From positions 1 through 64,000 of the forward strand of contig VJWN01000016.1 of NCBI GenBank assembly GCA_007644065.1: a stretch of DNA of 64,000 nt, written 5' to 3'. Position 1 is the stretch's first letter; each line of letters starts with the position of its first letter. Origin of the DNA: Margaritispora aquatica. Its lineage: Eukaryota; Ascomycota; Leotiomycetes; Helotiales; Discinellaceae. A model generated the notes under the pieces. It did no database searches. It was given only the letters and a program-made list of their open reading frames with translations, and had not been told where the DNA came from. Below are positions 32,242-46,059 of this stretch, in pieces. Both the position numbers and the translations under genes were made by a program.

Positions 32242-35200
32242 TCAAGATCCCGCAGTCGAAAGACCCGGGGTAATGAATTGGGTGTTTAAATTCCAAAAAC
32301 ACGGAGGGTATGCGACCAAGTTGTCGGCATCGAAAGAGGTGTCAGAGAAGTCAGTTCCTGGGAGATCTCTGCTGGCATCAGGGTTTGCTAGATAGCAATT
32401 ATAGTTGTTTAGAAGAGCGGTGTTGAGGTCCGGGATCCAAGGCTGAAAAACGTCCACATCGAGACATGTTGTACTGAACTCAAAGCCTAAATTGAGCTCA
32501 GTTCCGAAGCACATACATACTGGTATCTAAAATTCAATGCTGAAATTAGCAGATTATTAGTAGTAGTAGAGAAGGAAGCTTGACATACCCCATCATCATT
32601 AGTAACCATTATCCCATTGACTTTAGCACATTGTTGGGCATTAGAAGATGGACTAAACAAGAAATCGTAGTGTTCACCCTGCCATGATTTCATAGCCGCA
32701 ACGACGAAGTATTGAATCTAAAGTGAATGTCAATCAGCTGTAAGATGTGACGAACAAGAAGGATATCATACCATAGTACCGTTGACAGCTGCAAGATAGA
32801 CAGTTGAGATCTGATTTACCAGCTGTGAGTCTATCCAGACACCACTAGCAAAATACTTGTTTATCACCTCCGCTTTGGTCTGGGTGTCTCCACCAAGGGT
32901 ATTAGCAATCGTTGTATTGATTGCTGTGAACATGACACCAATTGCTTGACCGAAAGCCTCCTCAAGTGAGTCAGCCGTAACAGAGGAATCAGGTGCTGAG
33001 ATAGTGCTGAGGATAGAAGATACAACACTGATGCCGTTTGCGAGGTTACCGAGACCAGTGAAACCATCGCCGCCAACGCCGCTGACAAAGGTAGACAAGC
33101 CGGTTACAAGAGACAGGGCACTCTCCTAAATACCACATGAATCAGAGTTAACAAAATTCTCCGAATTTGGGTAACGTAGCATCGAAGCCAAAAGATTAAA
33201 GCTAAATTCTTGATGATAAAATCACTTCACCTCATCATAATGAATGCTTTTCAAGTGTGTTCCGCCAGGTCGCAGGAAAAGAATATAATGAGCGTTCAGT
33301 AACTAAGAATGTGAGAAGTTGGCACTTACGAAGGCAGTCAACACGGTAGCAGCAGCAGGATCCGGTGTTGCAAAGGCAGCAATAATCTCTTTAATGCTAC
33401 TAGCCAAATTGACAATAGCCATGTCCTGAATACCTTCGTGGAAGGTGTTCCAGAAACTGTAGAAGTTTCCAATAGCCAAGTGCACGAAGTAAGCTGCTGG
33501 AGGACAGTAAGAGCTGCAAGCAGTACCCCCGGGACCAACACACGTGCTGCTAGGAAAATGCGTACAGTCGAAGGGCGAAGTTCCGCTGCTTGAACCACAG
33601 TTTAGCGACTGCTTAAAAAATGAGTTTGTCCAGTCTGAGACACCATATTTGGTGAGAACGGCAGCCAGATACTCAGCGGCGCCACTGTTTGTCCAAGTAG
33701 CTGCGGCAATCGCTGCAGCGTTAGCATCTTTAGTTGTGGCAGTCATCTTGCAGATTTGCTCATTGGTATAAATATAATTGGCTTGAGGATAAGGTGGGCC
33801 CGTGTATGATGATGGCGGGGGATTGAGCAGCTTCGGCGCTGTATCACCAGCTGCTTTGCTTGGCTGAACAGGTAGATTTGGATTGGCACAGCATCCAGGA
33901 TCGTCACCCTGACGGTCTGTAAGACCACAATCCGGACTGAACCAAGTTTGAGCCTGGTTGGTGAACGAACCGCCGATGGTATGCTCATCAGCTCTTCCAT
34001 TGCCATCTAAACGGAGTATGAGCTAAGCGAGAAGTGGAGCATGCAAATTCAACTTACCAAGATCAGGATAGTGCATGCATAGTCCAGACTGTTTGCTTGT
34101 CAGTGACACTCGAAGAATTCTGTATTTTGATTACCTGGATGCCACCACTGTAAGCTGCTGTAGTTTTCTTGTCCCAGATAAACGATGAGCCACCTAATGT
34201 AGCTGGATCTCCACCTCCTCGGTTATAGCTATAATAAATTAGAATCCACAAGGAGCCTCAACATCCAGCGAGTATACACTTACTAAGGATACCCAGAGCC
34301 ATCCTAAAATGACACGTTAGCAGACGTTAGACCAATGGAGAAGTGATAGCTTAATGTTTTAGAGAAATAGTAACAAAGTGTTCAGCTTACCCATTTGTTT
34401 ATCCAAATCATATCAGCCTTCTTATCTCCGTTAATATCAGCCCATCGTAAGTTTGCTCGATCTTTGCCATCAGTGTACTTGATTTGAGCAACATGTGTCC
34501 AGCCACCATTATTGTCTTGGGTAAATCCAGTTACACGACCATTCTTCTCAATGCAAAGATAATCTGTACGACCATTGCCAGTAATGTCCGCGAATCTTAC
34601 CGCCACTGGTTGAATTAGCTAGAGTAGTAAGAATTCTCAGAGTGGTAACTCACAGTCAGTGAGACCAATGCCTCTCTTCTCTGCGCAAACTACAGCACTA
34701 GCTGCTGCTGGCGTTCCAAGGCTCTCCCATGCAGTTGCCCAGTTTTTTGTTGTAGGATAGTGATTTATCCAAACAGAAGGTTTGTTGTTCTGTTTTGGAT
34801 CAACCCAAATAACATCACAAACTCCATCGCCGTTCCAATCAGCCAAGTGCAAGTCTCGTCGATCCATGAATTGCCCATTTGGCGGCTGCCATATTGGTCC
34901 TGTGGGGAAGTCAGGTCCCCAATACGATTCCCCGGCATTGAGATGTTGTCCCTTTCCAGCATTGGGATATAGTGTCATCCCCCCCTTTGAAAGTACCCAA
35001 ACGTAATCCATAGCACCGTTGGCATGACCCATCATGTTGCAGTACTTGTCTCCGTCAGCAAAGACCTTGGTTCCTCCATAGCTCAAACTCTGCCAAACAT
35101 TCATCTCAAATGTAGTTGTGCCATCTTTCTGCGGAAGATGTGCCATGTATACGTAATCCTGCTGCGCGTGCAGTCCAAAGTCCTGAGCGACGCCGTAGAT

Positions 35201-37693
35201 ACGAGCGAAGTATACTCTTGGACGAAGGTTTTCTGTTGTACTGTTGGCGAACCCTGCCACCCCATTTATAGTTGCTCCCGTCGTTGCACCTGCGTAGAAG
35301 CCTTGTCGCCTGAATAATCATGAGATTAGTAAAGACGCGTATCTATAAAGAATGCGATATTGTCGAGAATAAGATCAAAAAGTTGAGGCAATGAGGTTTT
35401 TTCTCTCGCAACACTCACCATGCGACATTCAAGCCATCTCCAGGCACCCCTGGTGCGCAACTATATGAATTTGTCCAGACGAATGTTTGTCCAAAAGTGT
35501 CCATCTAAATATCATAGTAAGCATTTACATCAGGGATGCTAGTGGTGTAGACGGTAAACATACCCACATGATATCATCTCGACCATCACCATTAATGTCT
35601 TCCAGTCGGAAGCCTGCAGCATCCTTTGACTATGGAAAATTTGAGCCAGGAACACGCTTTCCCATGGCTTCCCAGTAAGCGGGAGCAGCACCTTGGCCGC
35701 CATTCCTCCAGCACCAGATGTTTGCACCAGCGCCAGGAGCATCAGCTGCACAATAATCGCCACGACCGTCACCATCAATATCGCCGAGAATTACCTGGGC
35801 TTGAGGATAGCCTTTGCTTTCAAATACTACTTCACATGGATTAGAACACGAATATCAATTCGAACTCAGCGGACTGCAAGGTCATCGGAACGTGGAGCTA
35901 ATGAGCATTGGCGAGAAAAAGAGACATATATAGAAAGGTAGTAGCTTACTGCGACCCATGCTGGTAAAAGTCGGCGCATTACTACCAGCACCATTGCCAT
36001 TATTCACAGCCAAGTAAAGATCACCACTTGGAGCAAGACAAAGGAGATCGTCTAATCCGTCGGCGTTCATGTCCACAAAGTGGATTCCCTATACAAAACA
36101 ACTCAGTTGAATTCCACAGAAGCGAAAGAAATATCGAAAGTACGCAGCACGTACTCGAGGGTTGCAAAACATATCAACGAAGAGAGTGTTGATATTAACA
36201 AAGGTGCCCAGCCCATCAGCCGAGTTTTTCCAAATAACGTATGAATTTTGACCCGGGTTTGGAGAATCGCCAAGCCAAGCAAGAAGATCATCGTATTCCG
36301 AATTGAACAGGCGAGCAAAGCGCCACTGATCTCGATCCCAAGGGCTATTATGAGCCCAGATGACACCTTTGCCAACTGCAGTGTGCTGATAAATGCCGTC
36401 ATCTTGCCCAGATCCAGCCTCTGAACGATGAGATTACCCCAGTCAGCTCTTCCTCTAATGAGTCAATAAGGTGTGAAATTTGGAACCAAAAGAGAAGGAA
36501 CGGAAGTTGCCTGGGTATTTGAGGAGTTGGAGGAGGGGGGTCAATTTCTGGAATAGCTTGGGGTGTTAGAGAAGAGAGATTTCTACTCACGAGTTGGAGC
36601 ACCGGCATTAATTCCATTACCAAGAATCTTATCACAACCAACAACGCCGACTGTATCAGCAGCCACTGCAGCAACAAGCTTTTTATCATTGTTGATGGCA
36701 TTGATAGCTTGGTAGAATACGTAAGCCATTTTGTTGTGTCCATTATTCTATAACAGGCAAGTTAGCCAAGCAAGTCCAGAGAGCGAGTCGAATTTCACTT
36801 GCATTAGGATGTATGCCATCGGATGTAATATCAGGTAATATCCAATTGTGTGCAGGATCAGGACTTGGAGGGTCCATGTCGGCTAGGCTTTGTAATCGTT
36901 GCAATTAGTTCTGGATACAAATGAAGATAGCAAGAAGGCCAAAACCTACTAAATGCAGTGTCCCAAGCCTGCTAGTTTGGTTACCAGTGCCCTGTATTGT
37001 GCATTGATAGACTCGTGATATAGAATTCCATTTGCAATTGTTGTTGGAATGAGTGTAGAAAGCACAATACACGAATTTGCCATCCCACTAGCAGCCCACA
37101 TGTCCATCAATGCAGCCTCCATACGCACACCAGCATTTGGAGGGTCCACAGGATAATCGGCATCATTTGTACCACAGTTGATTATGATCAGATTCGCTTT
37201 GAATCCTTTCGAATCTTGGAACGCAGCCTGCATCTGAGTGATAACAAAGCCAGGAGTTGCTTCGTGATCCTGTAATAATATGTTATTAAACAACAAATGT
37301 TTCGAGGGAAGGTGGACGAACCCAATCTACCATGTTTGAGGAGGTTTTCGTGCCAACCATATTAACATTCCAACCATCATATCTGAGAGCATCTCGCAAG
37401 GGTTTTCGTAGTCTACATCACAAAAATTAGCAAGTTCGTCTTAGATGAGTGTGTGGCCATTGAGTAGTTCGCTTAAAATCATACCCATTGCCCAGACTTC
37501 CATCTGCTAAACTTGAACCATAACCATGCATGATAGAAGCACCAAGGGATAAGATTCTCAAATCCACACTAGGTGCAGCACGTTTCGTGAGCATAACGTC
37601 ATAGTGTTCAAATGGATGACCAGGCAAACTGGCAACACTGGTGGAGCAATAGAAGATAGTCCCCAACAATTGGGGTATCAAAGTGTAACGCAT
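32242..37693 (-). CDS. Large secreted SGNH-hydrolase/FG-GAP repeat protein (in-frame TAG)
   Basis: A many-exon minus-strand gene (roughly 15 exons; boundaries partly approximate). Order: signal peptide (37693, MRYTLIPQLLGTIFYCSTSVAS); SGNH hydrolase with GASIMHG (block I Ser), IIINCGTNDADYP (block III Asn) and ITSDGIHPN (Asp-His pair); then FG-GAP/VCBS-type beta-propeller repeats with Ca-loop motifs DMNADGLDD, DIDGDGRGD, DINGDGRDD, DWNGDGVCD, DITGNGRTD, DINGDKKAD and DLDGNGRAD; then a Cys-rich region and a helical C-terminal domain (33746-32242) that I do not recognise. Probably a carbohydrate or cell-wall esterase (CE3-like). In the frame carrying DIDGDGRGD and DINGDGRDD a TAG lies at 35632-35630. 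Either the allele is broken or a 78-base segment (donor GTGCTG) is spliced out there. Confidence 0.78.
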
Positions 37694-40600
37694 GATATGC
37701 GTTCCAAAACAAAGACGTAAAATTCATAAAACGGGAAGATAAGCAGCATATAGAGACTTGAAGATATTCGAGTCACGAGGAAGCAGAAACACGATTTAGC
37801 AAAAGAACAGTAAAGGGATGAACTTGTCTTATGGAAACTTGGAAATGCAAGGCTGTGTGTAGCTGAAGATATACCATGTTGCCAGCAAGGACTTGCGATC
37901 TCCAGCCCCCAAGGTCTTTGATCCTTTTCAGATCAAGGTCCGGCCCTTTAAGCTTGATTAAGCTTGAATGAATTGATGCAGAAGAGACTGCGCCGGCCAG
38001 GGTGACAGACTTGCAAGGATACGAAGATACATGGTACACAACGCTAGAAAATTACAATAGTCAAGATGTTCTTTTGAATATGGAACACATAAGCCTTAAA
38101 AGTAAGTATGTCCCTCTAAAGACATTGATCATTTCTAAATGATGTCGTTTAGACTGAAGTCGCTAAGGTTTCTCGAAGTCGAACTATGTGGTAACGCTCG
38201 AGCTTTTTAGGAAGCATACTTCCAACCTATTCTGAATATGCAGGGTTTTATGCATGTCAGATGAAGCTTAGCAGTGAAATCTCCGAGCGGATTTGCTGGA
38301 AAAGATACTGGATTGGTATTGGTTTGAATACGAGCCTGTGTTTCTTTAGTTCTGCCTGAATACAATATTCCAAATACTAATAGATTCTTGGGGTTTACTT
38401 GCGCCTTTCAACCTCGTTGTTTGCTTGTGAAACTACTCGACTTTTTCAAAAAGTCTGAAGTTCTTAGAGGTCCATTTTAAAACTAAAAAAGGAGTTTTGG
38501 GGAGGGGGGGATGGGGGAGCGAAGACATTCGGTGACATTAAAGCGACACGAATAGCGCCTTTATGAAATATATCAGGGCATGTCTATCTGAGTTCGCTCA
38601 GTATTAAGGTAATGCTTCCGCGACCGACAAACGATACCAATGATAAACACTTACATCTCGATCATCATGGAGATTCAAGAACTATTCTTATCAAATGACT
38701 GCTATAACCAGTTCCCTGATGTACGCAAAACAAGACACCGAAGAATAAAACGACAGCAAATTCAATCACCCTCGCCACCCAGACAAAACCCATGTGTACC
38801 GTAAACCACTGAGAGGTAAATCCAAATACACGTAAAATTAACTCTTTGACTTGTTTTCGTCTCATCAACACATGGAGCAACTCATACGCAAGACATTGGC
38901 TCAAAATATTCACCCTGAGCATCACAGCCACTGCGAATGCCACGGTATTTCCCACCAAAGCGCATAGCTAGCGAAATCTTCAGTGACGAGACGTTGGTCT
39001 AGGAGCGCATGATCTATTAATAGTAGATCCTTGATTTGATCTCTACAACCCCTTCTTAAATGTAGCTAGCTCTGGTCGCAACCCATTCGAACAAGAACCA
39101 AAAGCCAAAATCACCATGCCCTCCGTAACGGTTCTCTAACATTTGTCTGTCTTGAGGGGCCACCGTCTTGATATCTACTGCAAGGAGGTCACTGGTGGAG
39201 CATTCCCTGGCGCTTAGGAATAGATCGACTACTAGGGCCGGAGAGAGAGTATAATCTTTTCTATGCTTCCTTGGTAGCAGTTATTGCCTTGTTGGTTCTT
39301 CGAATCTGAAAACAATGCTTGTGGTGTGGCTTCTTGTCCTGCGATTTTCTAAGAGGCATACATTCATTGAACTTGAAATTTGTATCAAGTATGCGGCTTT
39401 GTTCTTTGCAGTCCTTGGTTCCAGATTCCTTGGTAATTGCTCTTGTTTCATTTGAGAAGGCCGCAGGCCCGACGACTTTCATTGTCCTTCGTGCCAGCAG
39501 AACACAGGCAGGTGTTCATGGAGACCTTACCGGCAATTCCGTTAGATCCTTCTCCTGCATTGCATAGCCCAGATTGATAACCAATTACCCTGGCTTTGAC
39601 ACCTGAAACCCTGTAGGGTATTGTTGCGGATGGCAATGTTACACTCTCATGATCTCGAAATACTGGACGATGTCCAGATTGGCATGTCAGCGCCAAGGAC
39701 CAGTAGAAAGACAGTCTTTTTGCTTTCACACGCGAAAAGCATCCGGTCAGAACGGTCCTGGATGTATAGCCCTCAAAATTGGCTTGCCGGAGCACTGATT
39801 CTGACGGTAAGGGAAAAGTTTTGATACCGTCCAATATTCATACACTGGGATGTTCCCAATCTTCAGATTCCTTCGCGTATAGCCAGTTTCAGATAGGCAT
39901 ACTTTGTGCTTAAGAGGGACTGGGCTGCGAAAGAGATCACTGCTGCAACCTCCAAGGCGTGAACGGGGTGGGAGAGTCTCGTAGATATTGATAGTTGTTC
40001 TGCCCTTAGGGTATAGAGCACGAAATATTCTTGAGGATTGCAAGTCTGATCTCGGTGCTATTTCGAATAAGAGGAATGTGAAAGTGAGTTGGGTGTACAA
40101 AAACCTGCACATTGTTTCCATGATCCAAACTCGAACTTGGAAGCCAGTAGTTGGAGGTTGAAATTAACCTTATGCTGAAAAGAGAACAGTTTTTATAAGC
40201 CAAGCTACAAGCAGACAGTATTAGATTATCCAGTCCATTCGATTTATTCCAAGCACCTGTCTCATAAAGTGTATCTCCGCTTCCGTTCGAAGTGACTTGA
40301 AAAGTTGTCGCAGATGCGACGATTCGCAAGTGAAGGACCATCAATCATAGTCTCAATACAACCCAGCGCCAACATGGCAGATCAGGCCTGAAGTACAAAA
40401 CCTGCAATGAATACTGCCCGCACCAAAGCAGAGTATACCCCACAAGTCAGAACGATAGTTTCTCGAGCATGGACCCACGCCAAAGATCTACCTATTCATC
40501 GGTGTGGCGAGTCAATTAACATTACAGCACTCCTAGAGAACTGCTATCCAATAGAACGCCAAACCGGACGAGGAAATAGGATACAGAGAAACCAGCCATT

Positions 40601-41707
40601 TTCCAGCTCAGAGAACAGTGGATCCATTATCAGGTTAATCGTGTTATCTGGAGTAAATATTGTAAGTGTAGGCTATATACATCATTCGGTTCTTTGAAGC
40701 TTGGCCTGACTGACGCGGATACTTAGAAGAGACATTATCCTCGTATCCTTTAGCTACTAAAAGAAAGGATCGGATTCCTATGACACTGTCGGCTTCGCCA
40801 GATTCTCAAGCGCAGGATACACCACCAGTGACTGCAGGATCTCCACCACCACAGACTAGCCAGGAATTGACTGGCCGAGTCAGCAGATTGAAAGCAGAAA
40901 GTCGAGAGTTGAAGGCATAAATAATTGAGATAATTGCATGGAGAGATGCTAGCATGTTTCTCAGATAACTTACAGGTGAAAAGAGTATGTAGAAACTTCT
41001 GCCTCTGTAGCTGACGTCGAAGGGTACCTATTCTAGAGAATATGTATTAGCAGAGGCTGACTCGGTTGTACATCTGCAGGGTCTGAAAGATGTGAGATGA
41101 AATCCTTCAATCTGTTTTCATCCTAACCTGTATGCCCTTGAAGATAGCCAAACTCACACAGCATGACTAGATAGAGAACCTCTATACGTTAACTCTATTA
41201 CTAGAAATTGCTTGCTCTTAATACCAGACACCGAGCCATAGCTGCAAGGGCAAGCTTCAGTGACATGACCCACATAGAGACATGGCACGCATTCCGAAGT
41301 AAACAGAGACACATGGACAGATCTTGTCTAGAAAGAGCCACAAAGAGCTACACATGTCTATTTTATACCTAAACCTTAAGTTCCATCACTTCCAGCTCCT
41401 TCAATATCCTCACCCAATCCCCAAATGCCCCAATACCACACCAAAGCCCTCCAAACCGGTCCCATCTGCCCAAAAACACATTAACATCATCTCACCACCA
41501 CCAAGTCCACATTTCAAAACAACGTACCTTCAAATCCTCCCAGAGCAGACCCACCGCATGCCCAACCAGCACCAATCCCGCATCAGCCCAAACGACACAC
41601 AATCCTCAATTCAGCAGCTCCTCCCAGAGATACCACCCAACTATATAAAAGACAACCGCCTCCACCCAGCCCAAGCTTCTCGATAGTAAGTAGTATAACA
41701 CGGAGTA
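37694..41707. other. 4-kb gene-poor stretch
   Basis: No gene I can support. Candidates examined: a 97-codon hydrophobic minus frame (38665-38958); three overlapping minus frames at 39448-40344, perhaps a decayed gene; a 46-codon plus frame at 40780-40920 (MTLSASPDSQAQDTPP, ending SRLKAESRELKA) that resembles a coiled-coil fragment of a gag-like or other protein; and a Pro/Gln-rich plus frame (41324-41686). None has a domain or splice structure. A G-rich tract with GGAGGGGGGG lies near 38500. Confidence 0.5.
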
Positions 41708-42309
41708 TCAGGTGTAGCTCTTTATTATGTGCTCGAATCTTTTTGCTGGTCCCTCTTCCTTTGCTTCCAGGCCTTGGCACCAAAACACAAAAGTCTTCTG
41801 TGAGGAGAAGGAAAGGAGAGGGCAGCGGTTGAGGGAGGGGTTAGTGATAGGTGAGAGAACGGAGGGACCTCTGCAATCGATGCCTTCGTATGAGGCGAGG
41901 AGGGCGCGTGTATTGTTTGAACATATGGCAGGGATCGTGATGTTCAGATGCTGGAAAAACGACGAATAGCATGTGCCTGTTTTTATGCTTGCTTCGATGC
42001 GTCGAGAAGCGTAGAAACAGTGTGGGGAGACTCGGTCGAGGAGGCAGAGGAGAGGGTTCGTATAGGCTACGAAGCTGGCATCTTGAGCTGCTGAAACTGA
42101 AACGGCAATATCGTTGGTAGGGGAAGCAAAGAGCAAAGGCGAGTATGCTGGATTAGAGCAGCTCTGCGCACTGTTAGCAGGTTTGGGAAATACGAAGTTG
42201 GATGTAGATAGACCTCAGCGCTGACTGTTTCTGATAGAGATGTATGAAATGGCCCTCGTAAAATGAATATTAGGAAGTAAACAGTGCAGAAAAGGAAGGC
42301 CAGGGACAT
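41708..42309 (-). CDS. Small protein with N-terminal membrane anchor or signal, 183 aa
   Basis: Two exons: 42309-42214 and 42163-41708. The 50-base intron has a GTCTAT donor, a perfect TGCTAAC branch and a GCAG acceptor, and phases fit (0/0). Residues 1-20 (MSLAFLFCTVYFLIFILRG) are a signal or anchor. The rest has eight or so Cys (SCSNP, LLCLLD, PHCFYA, TCYSSF, ICSNN, DCRGP, RCPLL, FWCQG) and an N-glycosylation site, so it may be a secreted Cys-rich protein. I do not recognise a family. Confidence 0.6.
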
Positions 42310-42707
42310 TATTCTAGCGATTCATCGGAGGAGGCCCATTTTGTGCTGTAAGTAAGTTTATAGAGTGGTCAAGCTTAAATGCTTGTAAGATGGTGTAGAG
42401 ACAAGCAATGAACTCTTTCTTTGCCTTTCAGGCGCAACAGATATTCAGTGTACCGGGGTTGCATGTTTAAGAGTTTAGCTTTGGTGTCCACAGTGATATC
42501 CACGAAGCGACAATCTCGTCTGGAAAGGTGTTTTTCGACAGAGTTATAAACCCAGACGTCGACTGTACTCACCAACTCTCGAAGTAGCAACGATGAGCAA
42601 TGCAAATACATTATCAGACGAGAAGTTCATGGTTGTGTTTGAAAGAAAGGAGCAATAGGGACATTTAACGGAATTTTTCTTAACCCAAATCTATACCTAA
42701 TTTACAT
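42310..42707. other. intergenic
   Basis: About 400 bases. A 78-codon minus frame (42375-42611) and a possible spliced 36-codon peptide starting at 42629 were seen; neither has support. Confidence 0.4.
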
Positions 42708-45657
42708 CTAAGAGGTCATCCATCTCCCATTAATTTGTTTCTTCCTGACCTATTCAACATTAGCAGAGCTCCGAAGATCAAGGCGCAAAACTTACCATAG
42801 GCCCAACAACCACAACGCCAACCCAAAGAGCAAATACTGTTCCAACCAAGCTCAGCTTGTTGAATCCCGTACCCAGAATGTCAAATGCAAAGGATGGCGC
42901 GACCCTCGTGCCGAACACATCCAGTCCATACGCAAACACTAAGCTCGTACTCTCTAGCAATGCTGGTGTTGTAATAACACTCTTGATGCCAGCAACCTCT
43001 CTCTTATGGGTAATGACGATCTTTGGGTCAAACTCAATACCTGGGGAGTATTTGAACAACCCTTCTTCAGCCTCTGCGGCTGTTGGATCCCGTCCAACAG
43101 GTCGGCGAGGATCAATTATCGCTCGAGGAATTCCAATGATAGAATTCGACGTATCAAGAGTACAAAGCAACGAGCGACTGGTTATGCCTTGTTTAGTTTG
43201 GCTGACGGCCATGTAACTAATTGGCTCAGGGATCAGGAATGAGGCAGTAACCACATACGGAATGGATGGCTCGGCATTCGGAATATCCATAGGTTCAAGA
43301 CTAGAAGAATTGTCTGCTGGACCAAGAGGTCCACGATCATTAGGAACAGCCGACTCGAAAAGCTCTGAAACAACAAGCTGATATCCCTTTGAGGATGGTA
43401 GAGCTGCCGTCGAAGAAACATCACTCCAGAGGGAATAAACAAACCAATTTTCAGTAAGTGCTGAAGTGATGGGTTGCTTAGTATCGACGCCTTCATGGCT
43501 TGATGAGTAAAGTACATCTCCGGAGACCGAATCAAGCAGATAGAATGATGCAGTCGAAGCTTCATCAGAGACAGCAGTAACAAGGATGATGTTGGGGTTC
43601 AAGTATTTGTACAAGACGGTACGATCTCCGAGAACGCGGCCAATAGATGCGACAGGATCATGAGCTGGTCGTGCGGTCACCTTGATAACCTTTTGTCCAA
43701 AAGCTGGTTGAAAAGACCAGGCAACAACTGGATCAGCATTGACAGGACCAGCTTCGAATCTCAATCCCTTAACACTGCCATCATTTCCCTGGACAACGAG
43801 AATCTCCTTTGGAGCCCAAGCTTTCGGGACTTCACCTGGGTTACCATCGTTGCCAATAGTAAGCATCCATCTTCCAGATGCACTATCAACAATCGCCGTA
43901 CTTTGAACTGTCGGCCAGGTTCCAGAAGCCATTTTCTCGACAATTTTTCCAGTGGTGATCTGAACCATAACATATTCACCTTCACTGCCTCTGATTGTCG
44001 CCATTCCTCTCGACGATTCAACCCATATGCCCTTAACATCCCACTTCTTTCCAGTCACATCAAAGGCATCAACAGCCCAAATTATAGCTCCTTGATCGCC
44101 AGAATTAAGCCCGTACACTCTTCCACGCTGGGTAGCTACAATCACAATCTTGTTAAAGCCAAAATTGTCTCTGTCAAGTACACCATATACTTTGACTAAT
44201 TCAACTGGCAAAATACTGCTCAAGAGGCGACGAGGAAGTGCTTGAAGATAATCTGGCAGACCTCGTAAATCACTAATGTGACGCTTCACTCTGTGAATGT
44301 ATGCAGAAAGCGGGTTACTGTGGGCTTCAGCCTCCAATGTCTTTGCCAATGTCTCCGATTCGGGTATCTCGGCCCATTCTGCAGCCACACTACCGGAGAG
44401 ACCCTCAACCCGTTTCCAGCCAAGGGCACCATTCCGAACAAGTATCCAGTCTTGAGTGGTAGTCAGAACTGCAGTTCGAACAGCATAGGTATCTTTCGTA
44501 TTCTTGACCACTTCTGATGCGCCATGCACAAACGCATCAGTGTCCTTGTCAAGTGGCCATCTTCCAAGAATTCCATGGGAGACCGAAGACACCACCATCA
44601 CTTCGTCATCGGTAATTCTTGTGAAATAAACATTTGCTTCCTGAGAGCTGACCGAGATCGTCCCCTTTCCAGCAAGCTTGGGTAATTCGTATTCCTTGCT
44701 GATGCTTCCTGTGCTGAGATCAATGTGGTAAACATCAGCTCGGTTGGAAACTGCGGATTTGCTATGAACCAAGAAATGCGGCAGAGATTGGACCAAATGA
44801 GGCGCATGAATCTCAACCTTAACAAGCTCTCCGTCAGATTCCTTTAATGGCAGACTCTGAACTCCAGTCTTGCCCAAGACGTTGACCTTTAGATTCTTCA
44901 ATGCCTTGTCTGTCCATGCAACAATTGGAGCCGCAGAGCTAGCACCAACGAGCAGTACATCCTCTGATCCAAACACGTCCGACTTGGCAGACAGAATATA
45001 CTCATTCGCCTTCTTTCCGGTGAGGGGATCCAGTACAACAACTTTGATATTATATGCTCCAGCGGATCCATGTAAAGAAACCACAAAGATATGCTCGATG
45101 TTCGTGCTGACTTGTAATGGAGTATCCTCAGTGATATCCTTATACTCCCATGCAACATCACCACTTGCGCCCTTCAATTTCCGTAGCAATGCCTTGCCAT
45201 CCTCTTCAAATAGTGCCAGTATGTCCTTGGCTTCTTCTCCGGCCACACTCTCCATAACCTCCAAGCCCATCACTTCACCCACAAAGGCATTGCCCCACCT
45301 CTCTCTCCCATTCATCGCATCCCAGGCTCGTACCGTCCTGCCAGCTGCACTTACCACGCTTCCCTCGCCCTCCACCCCTCTCAAGAAAGCCTCTCCATCT
45401 GCATCACTCAGTATCTGCCTCCATACCACTTTCCCCGTGCCTGGATGTACGGCGCCCAAGACACCCAGGTCGCTCAATGTGTACAGTAGAGTGGCTTTGT
45501 CGTCTTTCCTCGGCCGGTGGAAGAATGTCGTATGTGGTTGGGGCAGACCCAACAGCTCATGGTGGTAGTCAATGCTATATGCTTCATCGGCAAATACGGC
45601 GCGGGCGCTGGGAAGGATGGAGAGCGTCAAAGCTAGGAGATTGAGTGGAAGTAGCAT
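42708..45657 (-). CDS. EMC1: ER membrane complex subunit 1 (EMC1), 967 aa
   Basis: Two exons: 45657-42796 and 42749-42708; the intron has GTAAGT and GCTAATG signals and the last 14 codons end VRKKQINGRWMTS. EMC1 is the large lumenal subunit of the ER membrane protein insertase. Visible: a signal peptide (MLLPLNLLALTLSILPSARA), an N-terminal PQQ-like beta-propeller (DKATLLYTLSDLGVLGAVHPGTGKVVWRQIL), a second propeller, the DUF1620 C-terminal region (PNIILVTAVSDE, SFLIPEPISYMAVSQTKQGITSRSLL, IPRAIIDPRRPVGRDPT, KSVITTPALLESTSLVFAYGLDVFGTRVAPS), and one C-terminal TM segment (LVGTVFALWVGVVVVGPMV). Length is normal. A core housekeeping gene. Confidence 0.95.
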
Positions 45658-46059
45658 TTTGACGTGAGGTGGTGGGATGTGAGGGGTGAGCCTCTTAGGG
45701 GTTCAGCGGGTTTGGGGAGCTTTGGAGCTTGAGTTGTGTTATCATCAATTGCGGAAGCCTGTTGAGGCAAGTGGGCAAGATGCACGTGATTTATGACGAA
45801 GTGAAGAAATGTTCATATGTTTTGTAAAGCTCGTAAGATTTGTCGAAGTATGATGATAAATTCTTCTTTTACAATTTGTAGCTCAAACTAATCTGGTATC
45901 ATGTTGCAGATAGATGTGCATTCTCAATCTGTACCTTGAGCCTCATTTCCATCCTTACTTACTTTACTCCTTAGCGAGTCACACACTTCTACAGCATATG
46001 TGTATTATGCTTTTAACCTCCTGATATACTCATTTAAGCAATCTTTGTCCAAAGCTAGC
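45658..46059. other. intergenic
   Basis: About 400 bases: EMC1 promoter and the 3' end of the MFS gene. No gene seen. Confidence 0.5.

Noticed and set aside
35630..35632. TAG as a recoded amino acid (readthrough or unusual code)
   Set aside because: Other genes in the window end at TAG normally (for example EMC1) and no recoding signal is seen; mutation or splicing is simpler.
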